Positions 1-7,428 of a DNA stretch of 38,067 nt are shown one piece after another. The DNA comes from Acidobacteriota bacterium (GTDB taxonomy: Bacteria > Acidobacteriota > Terriglobia > Terriglobales > Acidobacteriaceae), in the NCBI GenBank assembly GCA_019510535.1, contig JAEKKE010000077.1:1-38067 (forward strand), written 5' to 3'. Position 1 is the stretch's first letter, and each line of letters begins with the position of its first letter. The position numbers were made by a program, and so were the translations under genes. The notes below the pieces were generated by a model that was not told the origin of the DNA, made no database searches, and worked only from the letters and a program-made list of their open reading frames with translations.

Positions 1-198
1 ACGACCCTCGAAGTACGCCAGGGACTCACGCTCGCCGAGTACGCCGCACACGGCGGCGGATTCCCTCTCACGTTGCGCGGCTCAGGATGCCTGGGAGCCA
101 TTGTCCTCAGCGGCCTGACCCAGCCGGAAGACCACGAGATCGTGGTCACCGCGGTAGCGGAGATTCTCGGCGTGACTGTCCCCCGCCTGGAAATATAG
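1..198 (+). CDS. UPF0303 / heme-degrading-domain (GlcG/HbpS-like) protein, 3' end only
   Basis: The reading frame is open from the first base and stops with TAG, giving 65 C-terminal residues. They contain the signature seen near the end of UPF0303/DUF336 proteins: LAEYAAHGGGFPLTLRG followed by GLTQPEDHEIVV and a final helix ending VPRLEI. The family adopts the GlcG/HbpS fold, and some members bind heme or small cofactors; the physiological role of most is unknown. The start and most of the protein lie upstream of the window. A hairpin with a T-rich tail follows the stop, so this gene probably ends its own transcript. Family assignment is from motif recognition only. Confidence 0.75.
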   Translation, partial: TTLEVRQGLTLAEYAAHGGGFPLTLRGSGCLGAIVLSGLTQPEDHEIVVTAVAEILGVTVPRLEI

Positions 199-238
199 AC
201 AGCCCATACACTGCATAACGAACCCACACACCGGGTGC

Positions 239-264
239 CCCGGGTCCCGCTTCTGGGACCTGGG
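239..264. repeat. Palindromic hairpin in a repeat-like intergenic stretch
   Basis: A 10-bp imperfect stem (core GGTCCC / GGGACC, loop gcttct) lies between the UPF0303 gene and the end of arsR. The flanking text (AGCCCATACACTG, GGGTGCCCC) recurs on the opposite strand near 25850-25870 (AGCCCATGCACTGGGTGCCCC). The stretch is therefore probably one copy of a dispersed palindromic repeat mosaic. Confidence 0.5.
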
Positions 265-266
265 AG

Positions 267-290
267 TTCGCGCAAAGCGCGAATTGTTTT
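267..290 (+). terminator. Hairpin terminator after the UPF0303 gene
   Basis: TTCGCGC-AAA-GCGCGAA is a perfect 7-bp stem with a 3-nt loop, followed by TTGTTTT. It fits a factor-independent terminator for the plus-strand gene. It also lies just beyond the arsR stop, so it may act in both directions. A near-identical hairpin (TCGCGC-TTT-GCGCGA) occurs at 25709-25723. Confidence 0.55.
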
Positions 291-294
291 GCCT

Positions 295-693
295 TTACTC
301 CGCTGCCCGCGCCGGAACCGGCGCACCTTCCAGCGTGACAAACTTCTGCGGAGAGCAACAGGCCGTCTCCAGTTGCCGCAGATCCGCCTGCATCTTCCTG
401 TCATCTTCCAACGCCCGCAAGGCCGCACTCAGCGCCTTCCGAAGATCCTTCTCCTCAGGCCAGGCGATGCTGTAGTGCACCCACTTACCCTCTTTTCGAG
501 TCGCCACCATGCCCGCACTTCGCAGATACGCCAGATGCCGCGAGATCTTCGGCTGCGGTTCCTTCAGAATCTCCACGAAGTAGCAGACACAGACCTCTCG
601 CCCGTTCAAAAGATTGAGGATGCGCAGGCGCGTCGGGTCAGAAAGCGCGGTAAAGATCTGCGCCAGTTGCTCCGTTCTCCCTTTCGCCGTCAT
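295..693 (-). CDS. arsR: ArsR-family metalloregulatory repressor
   Basis: This 132-residue winged-helix protein matches the ArsR/SmtB family in length and layout. The sequence reads TALSDPTRLRILNLL, then EVCVCYF, which carries the CxC metalloid-sensing pair at the start of the recognition region. PQPKISRHLAYLRSAGMV is the DNA-recognition helix, and WVHYSI is the wing. In ArsR proteins trivalent arsenic binds the cysteines and releases the repressor from DNA. A further cysteine pair (ETACCSPQ) near the C-terminus could add a ligand. The gene diverges from arsM-arsC-channel across a region with two palindromes, so it most likely represses both directions. A TATAAT box lies only about 10 nt before the ATG, suggesting a very short leader. 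The function is strongly supported by context. Confidence 0.92.
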   Translation of the reverse strand: MTAKGRTEQLAQIFTALSDPTRLRILNLLNGREVCVCYFVEILKEPQPKISRHLAYLRSAGMVATRKEGKWVHYSIAWPEEKDLRKALSAALRALEDDRKMQADLRQLETACCSPQKFVTLEGAPVPARAAE

Positions 694-702
694 GCAGAAT
701 TC

Positions 703-708
703 ATTATA
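703..708 (-). promoter_or_regulatory. arsR promoter -10 (TATAAT)
   Basis: On the minus strand TATAAT occupies 703-708. A GGGACA -35-like box lies at 725-730, with a 16-bp spacer. Transcription would begin about 3-5 nt before the arsR ATG at 693, so the mRNA would be leaderless or nearly so. No Shine-Dalgarno sequence is visible. Confidence 0.55.
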
Positions 709-714
709 TCCGGC

Positions 715-743
715 TTGACATATATGTCCCCACCAGATACATC
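715..743 (+). promoter_or_regulatory. arsM operon promoter
   Basis: TTGACA at 715-720 is a consensus -35 box. With a 17-bp spacer the -10 position is TACATC (738-743). The promoter overlaps both palindromic operator candidates and interleaves with the arsR promoter, which suits joint repression by ArsR. Confidence 0.55.
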
Positions 744-761
744 TGCTTAAGCAGATATGTC
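717..761. promoter_or_regulatory. Paired palindromic ArsR operators
   Basis: GACATATATGTC (717-728) is a perfect 12-bp palindrome, and ATCTGCTTAAGCAGAT (741-756) is a perfect 16-bp palindrome. The half-site ATATGTC recurs at 722-728 and 755-761. They cover the -35 and the start region of the arsM promoter and the -35 of the arsR promoter. ArsR-type repressors bind such AT-rich dyads. The assignment is inference from position and symmetry. Confidence 0.6.
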
Positions 762-771
762 AGGAGGCTCT

Positions 772-1584
772 ATGGATACTACCTCTGCCGTGAAGGACAA
801 GTACGGCGCTCTTGCGGTCGCCGTCAAGCAAAACGAACCTGCGTGCTGCGACCCGCTGATGCAGTGCTGTGACCCCATCACCCGCAATCTGTACACGGCA
901 GACCAGCACGGCGTTCTGCCCGAGAAAGCGGTGTTGGCCTCACTTGGTTGCGGGAATCCCACGGCACTGATCGATATCAAGCCGGGTGAGACCGTCCTGG
1001 ACCTCGGGTCCGGCGGAGGCATCGATGTATTGCTCTCAGCGCAACGCGTCGGCCCTACCGGCAAAGCCTACGGCCTCGACATGACCGACGAGATGCTGGA
1101 GCTCGCGCGCGAGAACCAGCAGAAGGCAGGCGTCACCAATGTCGAGTTTTTGAAGGGCAACATCGAAGCGATTCCCCTTTCGGATGCGAGCGCAGACGTC
1201 ATCATCTCCAACTGCGTGATTAATCTCTCCAGCGATAAGGACCGGGTATTACGCGAGGCCTTCCGCGTTCTCAAACCCGGGGGTCGTTTTGCTGTCAGCG
1301 ACGTTGTTGTCCGTGGACACGTCCCGGACGAGATCCGGCAGAGCATGCTGCTCTGGGTCGGCTGCATCGCCGGAGCTCTGGAAGAGCAGGAGTATCGCGG
1401 GAAGCTAGCCGCCGCAGGCTTCAGCAGCATCGACCTCGAAATCACACGCGTCTATCGCATCGAAGACGCTCGCCACTTCCTCACCGAAGCCGGTGTCGAT
1501 GTGGACTCCATCGCCTCGCAGGTGGAAGACAAATTTGTCAGCGCCTTCGTGCGTGCCACCAAACCAACGGAAGCTCGCCCATGA
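772..1584 (+). CDS. arsM: Arsenite S-adenosylmethionine methyltransferase
   Basis: This 270-residue class I SAM-dependent methyltransferase would convert As(III) to methylated arsenicals. Motif I is [11 protein letters not shown] (residues about 75-85). The three cysteines conserved in ArsM enzymes are present at about C60 (LGCGNP), C148 (SNCVINLS) and C198 ([11 protein letters not shown]). Extra N-terminal cysteine pairs (CCDP, QCCDP) may help bind arsenic. I chose the ATG at 772 because AGGAGG stands 4 nt before it; the longer frame from 757 starts inside the operator palindrome and too close to the predicted transcription start. The stop overlaps the arsC start (ATGA), so the two are translationally coupled. 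The divergent arsR is the likely regulator. Confidence 0.93.
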   Translation: MDTTSAVKDKYGALAVAVKQNEPACCDPLMQCCDPITRNLYTADQHGVLPEKAVLASLGCGNPTALIDIKPGETVLDLGSGGGIDVLLSAQRVGPTGKAYGLDMTDEMLELARENQQKAGVTNVEFLKGNIEAIPLSDASADVIISNCVINLSSDKDRVLREAFRVLKPGGRFAVSDVVVRGHVPDEIRQSMLLWVGCIAGALEEQEYRGKLAAAGFSSIDLEITRVYRIEDARHFLTEAGVDVDSIASQVEDKFVSAFVRATKPTEARP

Positions 1585-2045
1585 TCAATGTTCTTTTCCT
1601 GTGCACGGGAAACTCGGCGCGATCCATCCTTGCCGAAGCCTTGTTAAATCACCGTGGAGCCGGTCGTTTCCAGGCCTTCAGCGCCGGCAGCCAGCCAGCC
1701 GGGCTGGTGCGCGAAGGTGCGCTACGCCAGCTCCGGAAGGAAGGCATCGCCACCGAGGGTCTGCGCAGCAAGAGCTGGGACGAGTTCACACAGCCCGGCG
1801 CGCCGCAGATGGACATCATTCTGACCGTTTGCGACAACGCTGCAGCGGAGCCCTGTCCCCTCTGGCCCGGCCATCCCGCAACCGCGCACTGGGGTCTTGC
1901 CGATCCCGCAGCAGTAGAAGGCGGTGAAGAGGCTATTGCGCACGCTTATACGGAAACCTTCGACACGCTCGATCGGCGCATCCACCGTCTGCTCGACCTG
2001 AAGACCATTACGCCTGAAGCTCTATCCGAAGCAGGTTCTTTGTGA
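1581..2045 (+). CDS. arsC: Arsenate reductase, LMW protein-tyrosine-phosphatase type
   Basis: This 154-residue cytoplasmic enzyme would reduce As(V) to As(III). It has the LMW-PTP P-loop CTGNSARS, with the nucleophilic cysteine at residue 8. Downstream resolving-cysteine candidates are C84 and C92 in [16 protein letters not shown], followed by AHWGLADPA. The layout resembles ArsC types coupled to thioredoxin or glutaredoxin/glutathione; the sequence alone does not decide the electron donor. The start overlaps arsM by 4 nt and the stop overlaps the next gene by 4 nt (GTGA), so this is the middle of a coupled three-gene operon. Its product, arsenite, is the substrate of ArsM and probably of the channel encoded next. 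Confidence 0.92.
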   Translation: MINVLFLCTGNSARSILAEALLNHRGAGRFQAFSAGSQPAGLVREGALRQLRKEGIATEGLRSKSWDEFTQPGAPQMDIILTVCDNAAAEPCPLWPGHPATAHWGLADPAAVEGGEEAIAHAYTETFDTLDRRIHRLLDLKTITPEALSEAGSL

Positions 2046-2752
2046 ACACAACTCTCGGCCGCCGCGCCGTTTCAGAATTTCTCAGTACCACTCTTCTGCT
2101 GGCCGTTGTTGTCGGCTCCGGAATCATGGGTCAGAGGCTGGGTGAGGGCAATGAGGCAATAGCACTACTCGCCAACTCGTTGGCTACAGGCGCAGGTCTG
2201 GTTGCCCTGATCCTCACCTTTGGCGATCTCTCGTCTCACATGAATCCAGTCGTGACGATAGCAGCCGTCCTCGACCGCTCACTGCCACGCAGAGACGCTG
2301 CACTCTACGTCCTCGCACAGTCCGCAGGCGCCTGCTGCGGCGTTGTTCTGGCGCATGCCATCTTCGGCCTGCCTCTATTGCAGCATGGAACCCATATCCG
2401 CAGCGGACCTGCATTGCTGCTCTCGGAGTTCGTAGCTACCTTCGGTCTTCTGATGGTCGTGCTCAGCTGCTCTCGTGTGCGTCCGGCAGCAACTCCGTAT
2501 GCCGTCGGTGCGTACATCATCTCCGCATACTGGTTCACCTCATCGACATCCTTTGCCAATCCAGCGGTCACCCTTGCCCGTTGCCTGACCGATACCTTCG
2601 CCGCAATTCGCCCGGCGGACGTTCTTCCCTTCATCGTTGCTCAGATGGTGGGAGCGGTGGCAGCTCTCGGCGTGCAGCAGTGGCTTTTTCAATCGTCTGC
2701 AGCAGTACCTGCCGCCACTCCTCAGGAAGAACTCACAGTTTCAAACACATAG
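2042..2752 (+). CDS. MIP-family channel (aquaglyceroporin-like), probable arsenite channel
   Basis: This 236-residue polytopic membrane protein has about six hydrophobic helices and the two half-helix motifs of the major intrinsic protein family. They are SHMNPVVT (NPV in place of NPA) and SFANPAVTLAR, whose final arginine is the selectivity-filter position. The GTG start overlaps the arsC stop by 4 nt. MIP channels in ars operons (AqpS of Sinorhizobium is the known case) let arsenite made by ArsC leave the cell down its gradient. No ArsB or Acr3 pump is visible in the window, so this channel could be the exit route. The family is clear; the arsenite role comes from context. Confidence 0.85.
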   Translation: MNTTLGRRAVSEFLSTTLLLAVVVGSGIMGQRLGEGNEAIALLANSLATGAGLVALILTFGDLSSHMNPVVTIAAVLDRSLPRRDAALYVLAQSAGACCGVVLAHAIFGLPLLQHGTHIRSGPALLLSEFVATFGLLMVVLSCSRVRPAATPYAVGAYIISAYWFTSSTSFANPAVTLARCLTDTFAAIRPADVLPFIVAQMVGAVAALGVQQWLFQSSAAVPAATPQEELTVSNT

Positions 2753-2870
2753 TCAACAATTAATCGCTATCTCCTTTCCGGATCGCAACCTCTGCCCAGC
2801 TTTCGTGTCATCTTCAGGATGCCGCTGTTCTCCTGGCGGTATTCGGCAACACACGACAGAGGTGACACCG

Positions 2871-4487
2871 ATGCGACCGATGCTTTGGGCTGCTGTTCTG
2901 GCAACAGCGGTGACGATCTCCGTTGGGCAGGAGCCCTCCGGTACCAACACGCAATCCACTCAGGAACAGACTCCATCCACGCAACAAACGGCGCCCCAGC
3001 CTTCTGCCGCTGGACAGTCGCCGTCTTCGCAGCAAGCTCCGGTCACCGCCCAGCAGCAGAACGGCGCTTACACGATTCAGCGCAATGCGCGTCTGGTGAT
3101 CCTTGATGCCGTCGTCGTCGATAGCAAGGGCAATCCTATTCCAGACCTCAAGAAGGAAGACTTTTCTGTCTCCGAGATGGGCGAACCGCAGACGGTCCTG
3201 AACTTCGAGCAGGCAGGCGCGACCATTCCGCCGCCTTCCGTCACCATTAACTCGACCGGTGAGCTTGATAAGCTGACGCCGCGCGCGCCTGTGAACATCA
3301 TCGTTCTCGACGAGTTCAATACGCGCTTCGAAGACATGGCCTTCGCGCGCTACTCGCTGAAGAAGTTCCTTGAGAAGCAGCCGGACAAGCTCGAGGTTCC
3401 GACCATGCTGCTCGCCGTGGACCTGCAGCACTTCACCGTATTGAAGGACTACACCCAGGACAAGCAGGCTATCCTGCAGTCCCTGGACAAACACTTCGTC
3501 GCGTATCCATGGCAGACACACAACTATTCCTGGATCGGCGAACGTTACGCTACCGCCTTCATCACCCTGCGCCGCGTCGCGCAAGCCACCACCGGTCACT
3601 TCGGCCACAAGAATATGATCTGGGTCGGTCGTGGCTTCCCGCCCTTCAACTTCGTCAATGCCCCGGTCGATCAGCAGCACCGCGTGGATAATGCAATACA
3701 AGACGCGGTCAACACACTGCGCGATGCGCGGATCACGCTCTACACCATCGATCCCGCAGGTGTGATGGTAGATCCCGGCAAGTATGGCAACGCCGCTGCG
3801 TTCAACGATCCGTTGGGCGGCAATTACCAGTTCTCCGCTCTGGCAAAGGCAACCGGTGGGGCGGCGCTCTATGGCCGCAATGATGTCGACACCGAGATTG
3901 GTACCGCCATCAAAGACGGCGCCGCCTTCTATACCCTCACCTACCGGCCGACCGACACCTCGCGTGACATGCAGAAGTTCCGCAAGATCGTGGTCACCGT
4001 GAACCATCCAGGAGCAAAGGTCCTTACCCGCGAAGGCTACTATCTCTCCTACGGTCCGGGTCGCGTGGATCCTACGAATCCCTCCCGGCGACTGCTCTCG
4101 GACCTGGTAGCCGCAGAAAACAGCCAGATGGTCTACGACGGCATCCCTGTGGCGCTGGAAAAAGATTCGACCGAGACCAACACTTACCTGCTACACGTGG
4201 ATGCACGCGGTGTCGCCTGGAGCTATGCCACCGACACAGAGCCGCGGCACGCGGAACTCATCCTGATGTGTACGCAGTTCGACAAGAAAGGCAAAGAGAT
4301 CGACCGTGACGCTCGTAGCATGAAGATCTCAGCCGGAAGCGATGTTCCACCCACCGGTCCTCTGGTGCGCCCGCTCAATCTGCGTTACCACATGAAACGC
4401 AACGACAAAGCTGTGCGCGTCCGCTTCACACTGCGCATGGCCGCGACAGGGCGCATTGGAACCGCTGACGCGGAACTGAATAATTGA
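2871..4487 (+). CDS. Secreted VWFA-related domain protein (acidobacterial family)
   Basis: This 538-residue exported protein has an N-terminal signal sequence (MRPMLWAAVLATAVTISVG) and then a low-complexity Q/S/T/P linker to about residue 60. The motif ARLVILDAVVVDSKGNPIPDLKKEDFSVSE is typical of the acidobacterial VWFA-related family (TIGR03436), which seems expanded in Acidobacteria and has no established function. A VWA-like fold follows (VNIIVLDEFNTRF, then MIWVGRGFPPF). The ORF track begins at 2637 inside the channel gene; I chose the ATG at 2871 because it starts a good signal peptide and has AGAGGTG upstream. It converges on the M1 peptidase gene. Gene boundaries are firm, function is not. 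Confidence 0.88.
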   Translation: MRPMLWAAVLATAVTISVGQEPSGTNTQSTQEQTPSTQQTAPQPSAAGQSPSSQQAPVTAQQQNGAYTIQRNARLVILDAVVVDSKGNPIPDLKKEDFSVSEMGEPQTVLNFEQAGATIPPPSVTINSTGELDKLTPRAPVNIIVLDEFNTRFEDMAFARYSLKKFLEKQPDKLEVPTMLLAVDLQHFTVLKDYTQDKQAILQSLDKHFVAYPWQTHNYSWIGERYATAFITLRRVAQATTGHFGHKNMIWVGRGFPPFNFVNAPVDQQHRVDNAIQDAVNTLRDARITLYTIDPAGVMVDPGKYGNAAAFNDPLGGNYQFSALAKATGGAALYGRNDVDTEIGTAIKDGAAFYTLTYRPTDTSRDMQKFRKIVVTVNHPGAKVLTREGYYLSYGPGRVDPTNPSRRLLSDLVAAENSQMVYDGIPVALEKDSTETNTYLLHVDARGVAWSYATDTEPRHAELILMCTQFDKKGKEIDRDARSMKISAGSDVPPTGPLVRPLNLRYHMKRNDKAVRVRFTLRMAATGRIGTADAELNN

Positions 4488-4500
4488 ATGATGGAATAAA

Positions 4501-4570
4501 TGAATAAGTGAATGACTGAGTCGTTGAAGCGAGACTGCATTCTTCAATGATTCAATCATTCACTTATTCA
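4501..4570. terminator. Inverted repeat between convergent genes, possible bidirectional terminator
   Basis: TGAATAAGTGAATGA (4501-4515) is perfectly repeated inverted at 4556-4570, with a 40-nt spacer. The spacer includes a smaller palindrome, AATGATT-C-AATCATT. The right arm contains the stop codon of the M1 peptidase gene. The surroundings are an AT-rich run of degenerate GAATGA units, so it may instead be a repeat relic. Terminator activity is uncertain because the arms are AT-rich. Confidence 0.45.
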
Positions 4571-7123
4571 ATTCGCTTCCAGCCACCGCGACAACTCACC
4601 CTGCTGACTCTTGCGTAGCGCAATGCACGCGTCGATCGACTCCAGCGATTTCTTCAGCGTGCGCTCGGAGGCATCGACCTTATGTTCGGCGAAGAAATGT
4701 TCCACCTGGGTTCGCTCATCCTGGGTGCAGAAGCTACCGACGGCGGAGACGATGCGTGCACCGGAGCTCTCTGTCAGCGTCGCCTGTACTTGCTTCCAGT
4801 TCTCCTGAATGAAAGCCCACGTCTGCGCATGCGTCTCGGGACGCGAGAGCAGAATCGCCAATAGCACCCAGCTATCCTGCGTCCGCACCTCGCCGGAGAT
4901 GGCGTACTTCAGGGTCGCCTCGACCAGCGCAGGATTGGTAAAGCGAGCCAGCGTGTGCAGAAAGTCGGTCTTCAGTCCTGGATCTCTCACGACCTGCGAG
5001 GCCTTCCGTATCTTTTCGTAGAGCGATGGATCTCCGTTACGCGCCGCGATGGCCAGGGCGGTACCGGTCATCGCCGGATCGATGGAGAGCTTGCCACGGA
5101 AGAGCTGATTCATGAACCCGCTCGCCTCGGCGATGATCGCTTTGTCACCTGCAAAGCCCAGCAGACCAAAGAGCGTAGCCCGCAGGCCCTGTTTCTCAAA
5201 GCTGTCGTGCTTCGATGGCTTGCCCAACGCGTCGTAGACAGGACGGTACTGCATACAGATCCAGGCCTGCAGCCGCGCACGATCCTCTTCGGACGCGATG
5301 CGAGCATCCACACCCAAAAGGCCGCCGGCTGCCGTCTCCAGAACCGCAGCACTATCGTCTTTCTTCACCATGCGCAGCAGGTTCAGGTAATCACTCACCT
5401 GGATCAGCCCTGCCCGCATCAAAGCCTCGCGTTCCCCCAGAAACAACATCCGCTCTGCCGGAGAGAAGCGTGTCTCCAGCAACTGCAGAATGGTGCTGTA
5501 CTGATGCTGCGAATAGGTCGCGCGATAGTAGCCGGTAGCTCCGGCGTTTGCGAAGAAGAACGGCTCCGGGATCGTCGTACTCGCTCCCCCTGGCTCCATC
5601 GCACGGCAGAGATCGGCGGCGACACCTTTGAGGCACGTCGGTGCGTCCCAAGCCTGCGTCTGCTCAGCCTCCGACGCACGCATCGTCAGCGGTGAGAGAT
5701 AGAAGCGGCTCTGCGCTGCGTCCATCGCCTTGTCGGTAAAATGCAGCAGCGGAACGCCAGGCTGATTGACGAAGCTCTCCATGATGCGATCAACCGGCTG
5801 GTGACTCACCTCAGTCTGTGCTGTCCAGAAATCTTCCGCAGTGGCATTGGCATAGAGATGAGCGGCGAGATAGTTGTGAACTCCCTGACGAAACACCTCA
5901 GGGCCGATGTAGTGCTCCACCATGGCAAGCACAGCGCCCGCTTTGCCATAGGCGATGCCATCGAACATCTCGTTGATCTCATCAGGAGTATTCGCCGTAG
6001 CCCGGATGGGCCGTGTCGCAGAGTCTGAATCGTAGTTGAGCGTTTCGTTCAGCTCCGCCGCGCGCTCCTGCTGCATGTTCCACTCCGGATGCCATGCCGC
6101 CAGCGGCTTCTTCTCCATCCAGGTGGCGAAGCCTTCGTTGAGCCACAGGTTGTCCCACCACTGCATGGTTACCATGTCGCCGAACCACTGATGCGCCATC
6201 TCGTGTGCAACCACCTCGGCGACATTCTTCTTCGCCGGCACAGAACCGTTCTTCGAGTCCACCAGAAGGTCGGTCTCACGGTAGGTGATGCAGCCGAAAT
6301 TCTCCATGGCGCCTGCCTCGAAGTCTGGCAGCGCGATCATGTCGAGCTTTGGCATCGGATACGGAATACCGAAGTACTGATTGTAGTAATGCAGGATGTA
6401 CTGAGCCGCATCCACCGCATACTTGGTGTACTTCACCTTGTCAGGCGTGGAGCAGGCGCGGATGGGCACACCATCTGCCTTTCCGGTCGAGCATGCAAAC
6501 TCGCCAACCAGAAACGCCACCAGGTACGTGGACATCCTGGGCGTCGTAGCAAACTTCACACGATGTTTCTCGCTGCCGAACGGCGTATCGCTGACCATCT
6601 GCGTATTCGAGATCGCGGTATCACCCTCGTCGAGCACCAACTCGATATCGAAAGTCGCTTTCATCGCCGGCTCATCGAAGCTGGGAAACGCACGCCGGGC
6701 ATCGGTCGGCTCGAACTGGGTTACGCCGTAGCCGCGCTGCTGCGTCTTCGAAAGATAAAACCCACGAAGCTTATCGTTGAGGATACCCGTATAGCGGATC
6801 TGCAACGTAACCGGCCCCGCGGGCAGCGCATGCTCGAAGGTAAACGTCGCCTGTTCTTTCGCATCGTCCAGAGACACGCCGGCAACCTGCCCGGCGGCGC
6901 GTACGGAGGTAAATGTGATCTCCGCAGCATTCAGCGTGATCTCTGTCGCGGGAGCATCCAGCGTGAGATCGATGCTCTCCTCACCCGCAAAGGTCGCTGC
7001 CTTCAGGTCAGGCGTAATGGTCAACGCGTAATGCGTTGGACGGGCATTCGACGGGAGACGCTGAGCCTGTGCAGAGGTGATGAGAGAAAGTGCTGCAACA
7101 AAGAGGGAAAGCCAAAATCGCAT
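4568..7123 (-). CDS. Secreted M1-family aminopeptidase
   Basis: This 851-residue zinc metallopeptidase has a signal peptide (MRFWLSLFVAALSLITSAQA), so it acts in the periplasm or outside. GAMEN, the substrate-recognition motif of M1 aminopeptidases, is at residues 271-275. The zinc motif HEMAH is at 307-311 and the third ligand is E330, giving the standard HExxH-x18-E spacing. The C-terminal half is helical and resembles the ERAP1_C-like domain. Length and domain order are normal for the family. It would remove N-terminal amino acids from peptides for nutrition or turnover. No clear Shine-Dalgarno precedes the ATG, but the signal peptide fixes the start well. Confidence 0.93.
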   Translation of the reverse strand: MRFWLSLFVAALSLITSAQAQRLPSNARPTHYALTITPDLKAATFAGEESIDLTLDAPATEITLNAAEITFTSVRAAGQVAGVSLDDAKEQATFTFEHALPAGPVTLQIRYTGILNDKLRGFYLSKTQQRGYGVTQFEPTDARRAFPSFDEPAMKATFDIELVLDEGDTAISNTQMVSDTPFGSEKHRVKFATTPRMSTYLVAFLVGEFACSTGKADGVPIRACSTPDKVKYTKYAVDAAQYILHYYNQYFGIPYPMPKLDMIALPDFEAGAMENFGCITYRETDLLVDSKNGSVPAKKNVAEVVAHEMAHQWFGDMVTMQWWDNLWLNEGFATWMEKKPLAAWHPEWNMQQERAAELNETLNYDSDSATRPIRATANTPDEINEMFDGIAYGKAGAVLAMVEHYIGPEVFRQGVHNYLAAHLYANATAEDFWTAQTEVSHQPVDRIMESFVNQPGVPLLHFTDKAMDAAQSRFYLSPLTMRASEAEQTQAWDAPTCLKGVAADLCRAMEPGGASTTIPEPFFFANAGATGYYRATYSQHQYSTILQLLETRFSPAERMLFLGEREALMRAGLIQVSDYLNLLRMVKKDDSAAVLETAAGGLLGVDARIASEEDRARLQAWICMQYRPVYDALGKPSKHDSFEKQGLRATLFGLLGFAGDKAIIAEASGFMNQLFRGKLSIDPAMTGTALAIAARNGDPSLYEKIRKASQVVRDPGLKTDFLHTLARFTNPALVEATLKYAISGEVRTQDSWVLLAILLSRPETHAQTWAFIQENWKQVQATLTESSGARIVSAVGSFCTQDERTQVEHFFAEHKVDASERTLKKSLESIDACIALRKSQQGELSRWLEAN

Positions 7124-7210
7124 CTGTTAAATGAGTTGACGATACTAAAGATCGGCAGGTTTCGCTCGATCTATTAGTCTGGTGGCGAATTTTCAGTATT
7201 TTGGGTAGAG

Positions 7211-7370
7211 AAGCAGATCCCTTCGGGATGACAAACAAAGTGCTTCGGACGATTCGGTGGCGAAGCATCAGGAGTTCGAGCGACCACGATCCTTTTGTCA
7301 TTTCGGAGCCCTCGGGTCCCCGGCCAGCTCGCTGGCTGGGGTGAAGCAAAGCGGAGAAATCCGATGTTCT
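7211..7370. repeat. Dispersed GTCAT palindromic repeat (copy 1)
   Basis: This 305-bp gap (7124-7428) holds AAGCAGATCCCTTCGGGATGACAAA (7211-7235). It also holds TTTTGTCATTTCGGAG (from 7293), joined through a GCCAGC-TC-GCTGGC hairpin to GCGGAGAAATCCGATGTTCT (to 7370). The same two modules occur in the opposite order at 37287-37373. They are short palindromic intergenic repeats; no ORF fits. Apart from the terminator at 7384, nothing else is seen in this gap. Confidence 0.65.
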
Positions 7371-7383
7371 GCCCGAACTTTAA

Positions 7384-7415
7384 AAGGAAAAAGCGGATCC
7401 CCATCGGGAATCCGC
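7384..7415 (-). terminator. Terminator after glk
   Basis: On the minus strand GCGGATTCCC-GAT-GGGGATCCGC forms a stem with one mismatch, followed by TTTTTCCTTTT. It lies 14 nt past the glk stop and would end the carbohydrate operon. Confidence 0.75.
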
Positions 7416-7428
7416 CATTCAACCGTTC

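Noticed and set aside
757-771. Upstream ATG start for arsM
   Set aside because: It lies in the operator palindrome a few bases from the predicted transcription start; the ATG at 772 has AGGAGG.
2814-4007. 397-codon minus-strand ORF opposite the VWFA-related gene
   Set aside because: It has no motif or start signal and is antisense to a gene with a signal peptide and family motif.
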